The notes under the pieces: model-generated
Database searches by the model: none
The model's input: only the letters and a program-made list of their open reading frames with translations
What the model was told of the DNA's origin: nothing
Shown: positions 1 to 5,013 of the stretch, one piece after another
How positions within the stretch are numbered: the first letter of the stretch is position 1
Layout of the letters: every line of letters begins with the position of its first letter
Program-made: the position numbers and the translations under genes
Source: Planctomycetaceae bacterium
GTDB lineage: Bacteria > Planctomycetota > Phycisphaerae > Phycisphaerales > SM1A02
DNA length: 5,013 bases
Assembly (NCBI GenBank): GCA_947474205.1
Contig: CANJIC010000164.1
Coordinates: 1-5,013 of the forward strand
Reading direction: 5' to 3'

Positions 1-1073
1 TCCGGAAGCCCGCCAACATTGTGGTGCAACTTAATGCTGGCCGCCGTGCCCGCGTGGCTTTGACCGCTCTCAATGCGGTCCGGATACAGCGTTCCTTGCG
101 CCAGAAATTTCACGCCGCCGCGCACCTCCTTGGCGGCGCGTTGAAATACATCAATGAAGCGATGGCCAATGCGACGGCGCTTTTCCTGCGGGTCTTCTAT
201 GCCGGCCAAGTCATTCAAAAATTCCTTGCGCGCGTCGACCACCTTCAACTCCACATCAAAGTGGTGGCGAAACGCGCTCTCCACCAAGTCGCGCTCGTTC
301 TTGCGCAGCAACCCGTTGTCCACAAATATGCAGGTCATTTGACCCGGCACAGCGCGCGCGATCAACGCCGCGGCCACGGCGCTGTCCACTCCGCCAGAAA
401 GACCGCAAATCACGCGGTCTTTGCCCACTTGCTTGCGCACGCGCGCCACTTCCTCATCCAGAAAATCCGCCATGGCCCAACTGCCGGTGCAACCGCACGC
501 CTCTTGCAAAAAGTTGCGCAGAATGTCCACGCCACATGGAGTGTGCGTGACCTCGGGATGAAATTGCACGCCCCAAAATTTCTGCGTGCGATGTTTCACG
601 GCCGCGGCCGGACACGTGGGCGTGCTGGCAAGTATTTCAAAATCATTCGACAAGCCAATGACTTGATCGCCATGACTCATCCACACCGTGGCGGGCGATG
701 AAATGCCTTGCAACAAATCCTTGGCCACTTTCACGTGCAATTTGGTCCGTCCATATTCGCGCGCAGGTGCCTTGCCCACTTGGCTGCCGAGCAATTGGCA
801 ACCCAATTGCATTCCATAGCAAATACCAAGCACTGGAACGCCCAATTCAAACAAACGCGCGTCGCACACTGGCGCGCCCGCGTCGGTGACACTGGCTGGA
901 CCGCCGCTTAAAATAATTCCCTTGGGATTGTGCGCGCGCAATTTTTCCAACGACTCGTTGGGCGCCACCAGCAAACTAAACGCCCCCGCTTCCCGCACGC
1001 GGCGCGCGATCAGTTGCGAGTATTGACTTCCAAAATCAAGAACAAGAATTGTTTCTTTGGCCTGCAGCGTCAT
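1..1073 (-). CDS. guaA: GMP synthase (glutamine-hydrolysing), 3' end cut by window edge
   Basis: GuaA makes GMP from XMP, ATP and glutamine in the cytoplasm, the last step of guanine nucleotide synthesis. Reading the minus strand from ATG at 1073 gives 357 codons with no stop. The N-terminal class I glutamine amidotransferase domain (about residues 8-190) starts with ILVLDFGSQY. It has the oxyanion region LSGGPASV, the nucleophile Cys85 in GICYGMQ, and the other two triad residues His172 and Glu174 in QFHPEVTHT. The ATP-pyrophosphatase domain follows with the PP-loop SGGVDS at 226-231, then FVDNGLLRKNE, FLAQGTLYPDRIES and KLHHNVGGLP at the edge. Family members have about 510-525 residues, so roughly 150-170 C-terminal residues (end of the ATPase and the dimerisation domain) lie outside. 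The start is secure: an in-frame TGA lies six codons upstream and LDFGSQY begins at residue 12. No Shine-Dalgarno is visible. It is divergent from the lipoprotein gene at 1165. Confidence 0.98.
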   Translation of the reverse strand, partial: MTLQAKETILVLDFGSQYSQLIARRVREAGAFSLLVAPNESLEKLRAHNPKGIILSGGPASVTDAGAPVCDARLFELGVPVLGICYGMQLGCQLLGSQVGKAPAREYGRTKLHVKVAKDLLQGISSPATVWMSHGDQVIGLSNDFEILASTPTCPAAAVKHRTQKFWGVQFHPEVTHTPCGVDILRNFLQEACGCTGSWAMADFLDEEVARVRKQVGKDRVICGLSGGVDSAVAAALIARAVPGQMTCIFVDNGLLRKNERDLVESAFRHHFDVELKVVDARKEFLNDLAGIEDPQEKRRRIGHRFIDVFQRAAKEVRGGVKFLAQGTLYPDRIESGQSHAGTAASIKLHHNVGGLP

Positions 1074-1164
1074 TTCTATGTGCGTCTTTCACTGTGCGTC
1101 GTTCAATATTCAAAGTTTCACGTGTCCATCGTTTCTTTGGACAAGTCATGGTACAACTCTCAGT
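1074..1164. promoter_or_regulatory. Divergent intergenic region between guaA and lipoprotein gene
   Basis: These 91 bases separate two divergent starts, so promoters for both genes probably lie here or overlap the gene ends. I could not identify a convincing -35/-10 pair on either strand. The segment is more AT-rich than its neighbours around 1101-1120. A short tandem repeat (1079-1105) lies directly upstream of the guaA start and would be in its 5' leader. The regulatory role is inferred from position only. Confidence 0.4.
1079..1105. repeat. Two tandem 13-base repeats in guaA leader
   Basis: TGTGCGTCTTTCA (1079-1091) is repeated as TGTGCGTCGTTCA (1093-1105), 12 of 13 bases identical, with a 14-base period. 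On the guaA strand the two copies end 5 bases before the ATG. They could be a regulator half-site pair or simple slippage; the sequence does not decide. Confidence 0.5.
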
Positions 1165-1521
1165 ATGAATCGTCACTTGGTTGAAATCCTGTTGTCTTGC
1201 GCGCTTTCGTGCGCATTTCTTGGCGCGTGTGGGTCCATTGATTCTGGCGCCAAGTTGCAAAGCCCCGACGCCAACACGCGCATGGATGCGTTGCTCAAAG
1301 CTGGCAACAGCGCCAACGAAAATACAGTTCCACAAATCGTGCCGGCCCTTCAAAGCGAGGACCCACTGGTTCGTTGGGCGGCGCAGCAGTCGCTTGAAAA
1401 ACTCACTGGCACCACGCTGGGCTATGGATGGAGCGATAGTCCCAATAAGCGCGCCGTTGCCACGCAAAAGTGGGTTGAATGGTGCAAAAGTAAAAATCTC
1501 TCAACTCCCGCCGCGTCTTAA
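1165..1521 (+). CDS. Small predicted lipoprotein with HEAT-like repeat
   Basis: This is a 118-residue protein of unknown function. The N-terminus has Arg3/His4, a hydrophobic stretch (about 8-19) and a lipobox-like L19-G20-A21-C22, so lipidation at Cys22 and attachment to a membrane are likely. Residues about 33-80 form two helical segments of HEAT/PBS-lyase type: SPDANTRMDALLKAG, then IVPALQSEDPLVRWAAQQSL with the typical D-P-x-V-R-x-x-A-A pattern, followed by LTGTTLGYG. A Trp-rich tail (KWVEWCKS, 102-109) follows. Short lipoproteins with one or two HEAT units and a TGxxxGY plus WxxW tail are, from memory, common in planctomycetes; they are thought to be protein-binding scaffolds. The reading frame is open further upstream, to an ATG at 1057, but that start would bury the signal sequence and overlap guaA, so 1165 is preferred. 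No Shine-Dalgarno is seen. Confidence 0.8.
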   Translation: MNRHLVEILLSCALSCAFLGACGSIDSGAKLQSPDANTRMDALLKAGNSANENTVPQIVPALQSEDPLVRWAAQQSLEKLTGTTLGYGWSDSPNKRAVATQKWVEWCKSKNLSTPAAS

Positions 1522-1541
1522 TCGGATACTGAAATAGAAAA

Positions 1542-1570
1542 TAGTGCGCCGCCTTCATAGTGGCGTACTA
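1542..1570 (+). terminator. Hairpin after lipoprotein gene, possible weak terminator
   Basis: TAGTGCGCC (1542-1550) pairs with GGCGTACTA (1562-1570) as nine pairs with one G-T wobble, around an 11-base loop. It lies 20 bases after the lipoprotein stop and is followed by CTCTTT, a poor T-tract. It fits an intrinsic terminator or a 3' end stabiliser separating this gene from the HATPase gene. Confidence 0.4.
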
Positions 1571-1605
1571 CTCTTTGCCAATCTCACTCGCCACATGACC
1601 TCACC

Positions 1606-2085
1606 ATGAACTCGACAAGCCACCCTATGAGCGAACCACACATTCATATGCGAATTTTAAGTCGCCCAGAACTCATGGCGCCCGTTCGCGCCATGTTGTG
1701 TGAACTGGCTTCGCGCGCCGGCCTGAACGAAACCGAGTGTGGCCACATTGCGCTCGCCATTGACGAGGCGCTGACAAACATTATTCGCCACGGTTACAAA
1801 AATGATTCCGACAGCCACATTTGGATTTCAGTGTGGGAACTGGAAAACCCCAAAGGCGTGCGCATTCAAATGGATGATCTTGCGCCACATGTTGAGTTGG
1901 AGAAACTCAAGGGCCGCGAACTGGACGACATTCGTCCTGGCGGCTTGGGCGTTCATTTAATCCATTCCCTCATGGATTCCGTGCATTTTTCAAAGCGCCC
2001 CGAGGGCGGCATGCGCCTGGTTGTTGAAAAATTCCACGCCCACGCCGCCGCGAATTCGCATGCCAATGTGAAACACAATTCGTAA
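1606..2085 (+). CDS. RsbW/SpoIIAB-like ATP-binding anti-sigma factor / serine kinase
   Basis: This 159-residue GHKL ATPase belongs to the HATPase_c_2 group. Known members bind a sigma factor and phosphorylate a STAS-domain antagonist on serine (partner switching). Residues 16-30 resemble the family start (RPELMAPVRAML). The N-box is clear: ALAIDEALTNIIRHGY with Glu54 and Asn58, the Mg-ATP residues. The G1 region reads QMDDLAP (88-94), where the usual Gly of D-x-G is Leu92. The G2 region is intact as DDIRPGGLGVHLI (107-119), followed by LMDSVHF. The DDIRPGGLG form is, from memory, typical of one RsbW-like subgroup. A His/Ala/Asn-rich tail (144-159) is probably disordered. ATG 1627 (Met8) is an alternative start; neither start has a Shine-Dalgarno. 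The STAS gene downstream is the natural substrate candidate. No sigma factor or PP2C phosphatase gene is in view, so the target is unknown. Confidence 0.88.
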   Translation: MNSTSHPMSEPHIHMRILSRPELMAPVRAMLCELASRAGLNETECGHIALAIDEALTNIIRHGYKNDSDSHIWISVWELENPKGVRIQMDDLAPHVELEKLKGRELDDIRPGGLGVHLIHSLMDSVHFSKRPEGGMRLVVEKFHAHAAANSHANVKHNS

Positions 2086-2121
2086 GCGTAACTATCCAAA
2101 ATTGCCTGCGACGAGAGATAT

Positions 2122-2142
2122 TTCTTGCTTGCTGCGCAAGAA
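2122..2142 (+). terminator. Hairpin between HATPase and STAS genes, possible terminator or pause
   Basis: TTCTTGC (2122-2128) and GCAAGAA (2136-2142) are perfect 7-base inverted arms around a 7-base loop. A 5-base alternative pairing (2128-2132 with 2136-2140) also exists. The T-rich TGTTCTATTTCC follows. It lies 37 bases after the HATPase stop. The stem is short and not very GC-rich, so termination would be partial at best. Confidence 0.3.
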
Positions 2143-2144
2143 TG

Positions 2145-2170
2145 TTCTATTTCCATCCAACTTCTATTTC
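2145..2170 (+). repeat. Direct repeat TTCTATTTC x2 upstream of STAS gene
   Basis: TTCTATTTC occurs at 2145-2153 and again at 2162-2170, 17 bases apart. It lies in the intergenic region before the STAS gene, just after the hairpin. It could be an operator pair or chance; the copies are short. Confidence 0.35.
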
Positions 2171-2252
2171 AGACCGCGGCGCGTGAACCATGCGCAGGTG
2201 CGCAAGAACGCATGCCGTGCAAGTATTTAAAAGTTCGACTACGATCACCCGC

Positions 2253-2600
2253 ATGTCAGGTGCAACCGAACTCGTAGTGGATGTCGAAGCAATTTCCGAT
2301 GGCGTTATCTTGCGCCCCAAAGGAGATGTGGACATGGCACGCTCTCCAGCGCTAAGAACCAAATTAACCGCCGCTCTCAAGGGCAATCCAGCACGTCTTG
2401 TGTTGGATCTGTCGGAAGTTCCATACATGGATTCAAGCGGGCTCGCCACGCTGATTGAAGCGCTGCAAACCACGCGCAAAAATAAGATCAAGTTCATCGT
2501 GTGCAATCTCATGCCACGCGTGCGCAGCATTTTGGAAATCGCCCGTCTGACAACGGTCTTCACCGTGGTTGAGAATCGCGACGAAGCCCTCAAGGCGTAA
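2253..2600 (+). CDS. STAS-domain protein: RsbV/SpoIIAA-type anti-anti-sigma factor or MlaB-like subunit
   Basis: This 115-residue single STAS domain starts with GVILRPKGDVDMARSPALR (residues 17-35), the usual first strand with G-D-x-D. It continues with LVLDLSEVPYMDSSGLATLIEAL (49-71) and ends with IVCNLMPRVRSILEIARLTTVFTVVENRDEAL. Ser61 in M-D-S-S-G aligns with the serine phosphorylated in SpoIIAA (Ser58) and RsbV (Ser56), so control by the HATPase encoded upstream is plausible. An ATG at 2190 would add 21 basic residues (MRRCARTHAVQ...) outside the domain; 2253 fits the family better. TATTTA at 2224-2229 could be a -10 element serving the short form, but no good -35 is seen. The MlaE permease follows after one codon in the same frame. 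In E. coli the STAS protein MlaB binds the Mla ATPase, so an MlaB-like role is the main alternative. The DSSG site favours the RsbV type; the position favours MlaB. Confidence 0.88.
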   Translation: MSGATELVVDVEAISDGVILRPKGDVDMARSPALRTKLTAALKGNPARLVLDLSEVPYMDSSGLATLIEALQTTRKNKIKFIVCNLMPRVRSILEIARLTTVFTVVENRDEALKA

Positions 2601-2603
2601 TCC

Positions 2604-3428
2604 GTGGCGCGACTTCCGACCGCTTCCCTAGCTCTTCTTGATAAGTGGATCGCCACGCTGTTGAGTATTTTTGAATCGGTTGGTGGACTCACGCTTCTTG
2701 CCTTGAATGTTCTTCGTTGGCTGCAAAGGTCTTTAATTCTGCGGCAAATCCGTTTTGGATTTCCAGCCGCGGTCACCCAAATCAATCGCGTGGGCGTGCG
2801 CAGCATTGGAATTGTGTCCTTGGTTTCCGGCAGTATTGGAATTATTCTCGCGCTGCAAACGTCGCCCAGCCTTGCCACCTTTGGTCAAATTGACAAAGTG
2901 GCCAACCTGATCGCGGTGGCGGTGTTTCGTGAACTTGGTCCGCTGATCGCCGCCATTGTGCTCACTGGTTTCGCCGGCGCCAGCATTGCGGCGGAAATTG
3001 GAACCATGGTTGTGGGCGAGGAGATTGAGGCGCTTGAAGCGATGGCGCTCAACCCAATTCGCTTTCTGGTTGTGCCGCGCGTGGTCGCCACCACGCTCAG
3101 CCTCATTCTGCTTTCGGTGTTGTCCGACCTCATGAGCGTGATCATGGGCGGCGTCGCGGGCGTCTTCTTCCTAGACATTCCGTATGAGTTGTATAAGCAA
3201 AACACAATCGATCAACTCAAACTTTCGGATTTCACAACCGGACTTCTCAAGGCCGCGGTCTTTGGACTTATTCTGGGTTTGATCGCTTGCCAAAATGGGA
3301 TGCGCGTCACGGGTGGCGCCGCGGGCGTGGGTAAAGCCACCACCAACACCGTGGTGCAAACGGTGGTCTCCGTGGTGCTAGCCGATCTTTTGTTCACCGC
3401 CATTTTCTACGCGCTTGGTTGGAACTAA
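2604..3428 (+). CDS. mlaE: MlaE-family lipid ABC transporter permease
   Basis: This 274-residue inner-membrane permease is of the MlaE/YrbE (COG0767) family. With an MlaF ATPase and an MlaD substrate-binding protein, such permeases move phospholipids between inner and outer membrane. Hydrophobic segments are at about 65-86, 100-123, 155-190, 213-229 and 250-271, with an amphipathic N-terminal region at 15-40. The family signature is clear: FRELGPLIAAIVLTGFAGAS (108-127), then AAEIGTMVVGEEIEALEAM (129-147), the part that contacts the ATPase, then ALNPIRFLVVPR. The C-terminal signature GGAAGVGKATTNTVV (237-251) is also present. The GTG start at 2604 has AAGG (2592-2595) eight bases upstream, the only Shine-Dalgarno-like sequence I found in the window. 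The STAS stop TAA is in the same frame, one codon upstream, so no upstream start is possible. No mlaF or mlaD follows; the next gene is convergent. The permease must use partners encoded elsewhere. Confidence 0.93.
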   Translation: MARLPTASLALLDKWIATLLSIFESVGGLTLLALNVLRWLQRSLILRQIRFGFPAAVTQINRVGVRSIGIVSLVSGSIGIILALQTSPSLATFGQIDKVANLIAVAVFRELGPLIAAIVLTGFAGASIAAEIGTMVVGEEIEALEAMALNPIRFLVVPRVVATTLSLILLSVLSDLMSVIMGGVAGVFFLDIPYELYKQNTIDQLKLSDFTTGLLKAAVFGLILGLIACQNGMRVTGGAAGVGKATTNTVVQTVVSVVLADLLFTAIFYALGWN

Positions 3429-3433
3429 AGTCC

Positions 3434-3450
3434 GCGCGAACTTGTTGCGC
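3434..3450 (+). terminator. Small hairpin just after mlaE, weak terminator candidate
   Basis: GCGC (3434-3437), a bulged G and AA can pair with TT-GCGC (3445-3450) around a CTTG loop, starting five bases after the mlaE stop. There is no T-tract after it, so intrinsic termination is doubtful. It may only stabilise the 3' end. Confidence 0.2.
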
Positions 3451-3498
3451 ACCACAACATCTACCGCGCTAGGCATACATTGCGCTCAATATGACGCG

Positions 3499-3536
3499 CA
3501 TCAACTTCGTCGCAGCACATCAACTTCGTCGCAGCG
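3499..3536. repeat. Two tandem 19-base repeats between convergent genes
   Basis: CATCAACTTCGTCGCAGCA (3499-3517) is followed directly by CATCAACTTCGTCGCAGCG (3518-3536), differing only in the last base. The pair lies in the 137-base gap between the 3' ends of mlaE and dprA. It is probably a slippage duplication in unconstrained DNA, but a protein-binding site cannot be excluded. No third copy is seen in the window. Confidence 0.85.
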
Positions 3537-3617
3537 CGTCACGGCGCGTGAATGCCACGCAATGTTCATCCGTTATTTCGCAAGCGAATTCCGCTTAATT
3601 CCAAGCGCGTCACGGCG
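3533..3617. repeat. 14-base direct repeat AGCGCGTCACGGCG
   Basis: AGCGCGTCACGGCG occurs at 3533-3546, in the intergenic region overlapping the end of the tandem repeat, and again at 3604-3617 inside the last codons of dprA. The copies are 71 bases apart. One copy is coding, so the intergenic one may be a duplicate of the dprA end. Confidence 0.6.
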
Positions 3618-4759
3618 GCCATGACTTCGGCAATTCCCAAATTAGTTTTCTGCGACAACACGTCGTAATCAATCGAGCGCATGCTTCGCGCCGCCTGCAA
3701 CACCAACTCCATGGCTGGCGTAAGTTTCAATACCCCAGACGTCGGCTTCACTTCATGCAACAAGTTCGCCTCCGCGCCAATGCAAGCGCCCGCGCCAGCG
3801 CTCGCGCCAACGCCAATGCAATCGCCAGTGCCAACGCGCGCCTGCGCCGCCATGGCCCCCGCCACCAACATGGAACTTGATCGCAACTGCTGCGAGACAT
3901 CCGCGACATTGGTGACAAGCGCCGCCCACCCTTCACGAATGGCGCGGTGGCATCCCTCACTTGATGGCGAATCAATGCGCCCTGGCACCGCCATCACTTC
4001 GCGCCCATGACTTTCCGCAGCCAGCCGCCCCGTAATCAGCGCGCCTGAATTCAAGCGCGCCTCTATCAGCAGCGTTCCCAAACTCAGCGCGCTAATGATG
4101 CGATTGCGCCTTGGAAAAAGTCCGCCCTCGCTTGGGTGATAGGTTGGAAATTCGCTGCACAGCACGCCGCCAGCCGCCACAACCGAATCAAACAACGGCG
4201 CGTGTTCTGGCGGATACGCCCTACCAACGCCGCCCGCAAGCACCACCACCGTGCGCCCATGATGACGCAACGCCGATCGATGCGCCGCCGCGTCAATTCC
4301 GCGCGCGCCGCCAGAAACAATGGTGAATCCCTGCTGCGCAAGCCATCCCGCAAATCGATCGGCCTGCTCCATTCCATAGGCGGTGCAAATGCGGCTGCCA
4401 ACAACCGCCACTGAAAATCGGTCCGCCTCTTGAAACGCGCCGCGCACCCATAACGCCAATGGCTCCGGCGTGGCGGTCTTTAAAAGCTCCGGCCAATCGT
4501 CGTCGCCAGGCAACATGCCGCACACGGATTCACGGTCCATCTCCTCCAATTCGCGCGCCACATTCACGGCGTCCATATTGCGGCGCACCTCATCGGCGCC
4601 ACGGCGCAGAACCTCCGCTAATTCCGCCACCGAAGCCGCCAACACTTGCGTGGCGCCACCAAAGGCCTCAAGTAAATTGCGTCCTTCAATGGGACCAATC
4701 CCACGGGTCATGGCAAGTTTCCAATGATCATGCGGAATATTTTTTGGTGTGCGGGGCAT
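3566..4759 (-). CDS. dprA: DNA processing protein DprA (Smf)
   Basis: DprA binds incoming single-stranded DNA during natural transformation, protects it and loads RecA; it is also kept in many species not known to be competent. The protein has 397 residues. An N-terminal helix-hairpin-helix-like part (about 14-60, RGIGPIEGRNLLEAFG) is followed by the Rossmann-like core: VVGSR (119-123), SGGARGID (149-156, where SGLARGID is more usual), GGVGRAYPPEH (176-186), SEFP (202-205), FPRRNRIISALSLG (215-228), NSGALITGRLAAE, AVPG (257-260), and GCHRAIREGWAALVTN (269-284). A non-conserved linker (about 294-346) contains a 12-residue repeat. A winged-helix domain follows (about 347-395, IDYDVLSQKTNLGIAEVMAAVTRLELSGIRLR). 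The end is LRNNG and lacks the usual GGRY-type tail. The ATG at 4759 is preceded by a 67-base gap with no Shine-Dalgarno. It is convergent with mlaE and lies downstream of a partial gene on the same strand. Confidence 0.97.
   Translation of the reverse strand: MPRTPKNIPHDHWKLAMTRGIGPIEGRNLLEAFGGATQVLAASVAELAEVLRRGADEVRRNMDAVNVARELEEMDRESVCGMLPGDDDWPELLKTATPEPLALWVRGAFQEADRFSVAVVGSRICTAYGMEQADRFAGWLAQQGFTIVSGGARGIDAAAHRSALRHHGRTVVVLAGGVGRAYPPEHAPLFDSVVAAGGVLCSEFPTYHPSEGGLFPRRNRIISALSLGTLLIEARLNSGALITGRLAAESHGREVMAVPGRIDSPSSEGCHRAIREGWAALVTNVADVSQQLRSSSMLVAGAMAAQARVGTGDCIGVGASAGAGACIGAEANLLHEVKPTSGVLKLTPAMELVLQAARSMRSIDYDVLSQKTNLGIAEVMAAVTRLELSGIRLRNNG
3775..3826. repeat. 36-base-period repeat inside the dprA linker
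   Basis: CGCCAATGCAAGCGCC (3775-3790) recurs as CGCCAATGCAATCGCC (3811-3826), 15 of 16 bases identical, 36 bases apart. In DprA this gives G-D-C-I-G-V (312-317) and G-A-C-I-G-A (324-329), a 12-residue period in an Ala/Gly-rich linker. The period is a multiple of three, so duplication kept the frame. Confidence 0.75.
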
Positions 4760-4826
4760 GTCGCCACGCTACAAAAGATTTGGCGCGCTTTTGAAATCAC
4801 CGCCAAATTTCCGCAAAATGAATTTT

Positions 4827-5012
4827 TTAATCAGCGGCGTGCGGCCACAATCCTTCGCCTTCACCACTCGCGCCCACATTCGAAGCGCCCTCAACCGAAT
4901 TTCCGCTCTCAGCGTGCGATATCAATATGTAGGGTTCAACATTCGCATGCGCATCCCAGGTCCATTTGCCATCCGCCATGTCGTCATCCACCGCCACGCT
5001 TGATTCAGTTGC
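4827..5012 (-). CDS. C-terminal end of an unrecognised acidic protein, cut by window edge
   Basis: On the minus strand one frame is open from the right edge to TAA at 4827-4829, giving 61 residues, while the other two minus frames have stops. The piece starts ATESSVAVDDDMADGKW, continues with TWDAHANVEPYILI, and ends in a Gly/Glu/Ser-rich tail with GEGEGLWPHAAD. It is acidic, and most codons begin with G or A, as in real coding DNA. I do not recognise the family. The stop is 67 bases before the dprA start on the same strand, so the two could be co-transcribed. The start lies outside the window. An overlapping plus-strand frame (4749-5003) is judged a shadow because its product is unusually basic and it overlaps the dprA start. 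Confidence 0.55.
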   Translation of the reverse strand, partial: ATESSVAVDDDMADGKWTWDAHANVEPYILISHAESGNSVEGASNVGASGEGEGLWPHAAD

Positions 5013-5013
5013 A

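Noticed and set aside
21..701. Long plus-strand open frame of 226 codons
   Set aside because: It is antisense to guaA, whose motifs are unmistakable. The product is a His/Ala/Arg-rich shadow with no family features.
1036..1467. Minus-strand open frame of 143 codons overlapping the lipoprotein gene and the guaA start
   Set aside because: It would overlap the secure guaA start on the same strand. The plus-strand frame has a signal sequence, lipobox and HEAT pattern, so this is a shadow.
2147..2878. Long minus-strand open frame of 243 codons across the STAS and mlaE genes
   Set aside because: It is Arg/Ser/Thr-rich, resembles no family and covers two genes with clear domain signatures on the other strand.
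3499..3536. Possible start of a CRISPR array
   Set aside because: The two 19-base units are directly adjacent with no spacer, and there is no third copy and no cas gene.
3577..3588. TTCGCAAGCGAA inverted repeat as a dprA terminator
   Set aside because: It lies inside the dprA coding end, has a two-base loop and no T-tract in the dprA direction.
3415..3624. Plus-strand 69-codon frame across the mlaE end and the dprA end
   Set aside because: It overlaps both gene ends, includes the tandem repeat and has a Ser/Thr/Arg-rich product without recognisable features.
4084..4523. Several 70-110 codon frames on both strands inside dprA
   Set aside because: All lie within well-conserved dprA core sequence and have Arg/Pro/Ala-rich, shadow-like products.

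Overview
The window looks like an ordinary chromosomal segment of a moderately GC-rich bacterium. The best guess is a planctomycete, possibly of the Phycisphaerae type. This is inference from three things: the style of the small HEAT-repeat lipoprotein, an RsbW-like ATPase with a DDIRPGGLG signature, and the near absence of Shine-Dalgarno sequences before the genes. No 16S or marker-gene evidence is available, so the taxonomy is tentative. I see no mobile element, CRISPR array, tRNA or rRNA.

Left part (1-1521): the minus strand carries most of guaA (GMP synthase), cut by the left edge inside the ATP-pyrophosphatase domain. Divergent from it, across a 91-base intergenic region with a short tandem repeat, is a 118-residue predicted lipoprotein with a HEAT-like repeat. 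A hairpin after this gene may be a weak terminator.

Middle part (1606-3428, plus strand): an RsbW/SpoIIAB-type HATPase is followed 167 bases later by a STAS-domain protein with the DSSG phosphorylation-site motif. An MlaE-type lipid ABC transporter permease starts at a GTG three bases after the STAS stop codon. STAS and permease lie in the same reading frame, separated only by TAA-TCC. The STAS protein can therefore be read in two ways. It may be the anti-anti-sigma partner (RsbV-like) of the upstream kinase, or the MlaB-like STAS subunit of the permease. This three-gene cluster is the most interesting part of the window, because it could couple partner-switching phosphorylation to outer-membrane lipid transport. 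No sigma factor, MlaF ATPase or MlaD gene is present here.

Right part (3429-5013): a 137-base convergent intergenic region contains two perfect-core 19-base tandem repeats. It is followed on the minus strand by a complete dprA (DNA processing and competence protein, 397 residues) with an unusual Ala/Gly/Cys repeat linker before its C-terminal winged helix. Upstream of dprA, the last 61 codons of an unrecognised acidic protein on the minus strand run off the right edge.
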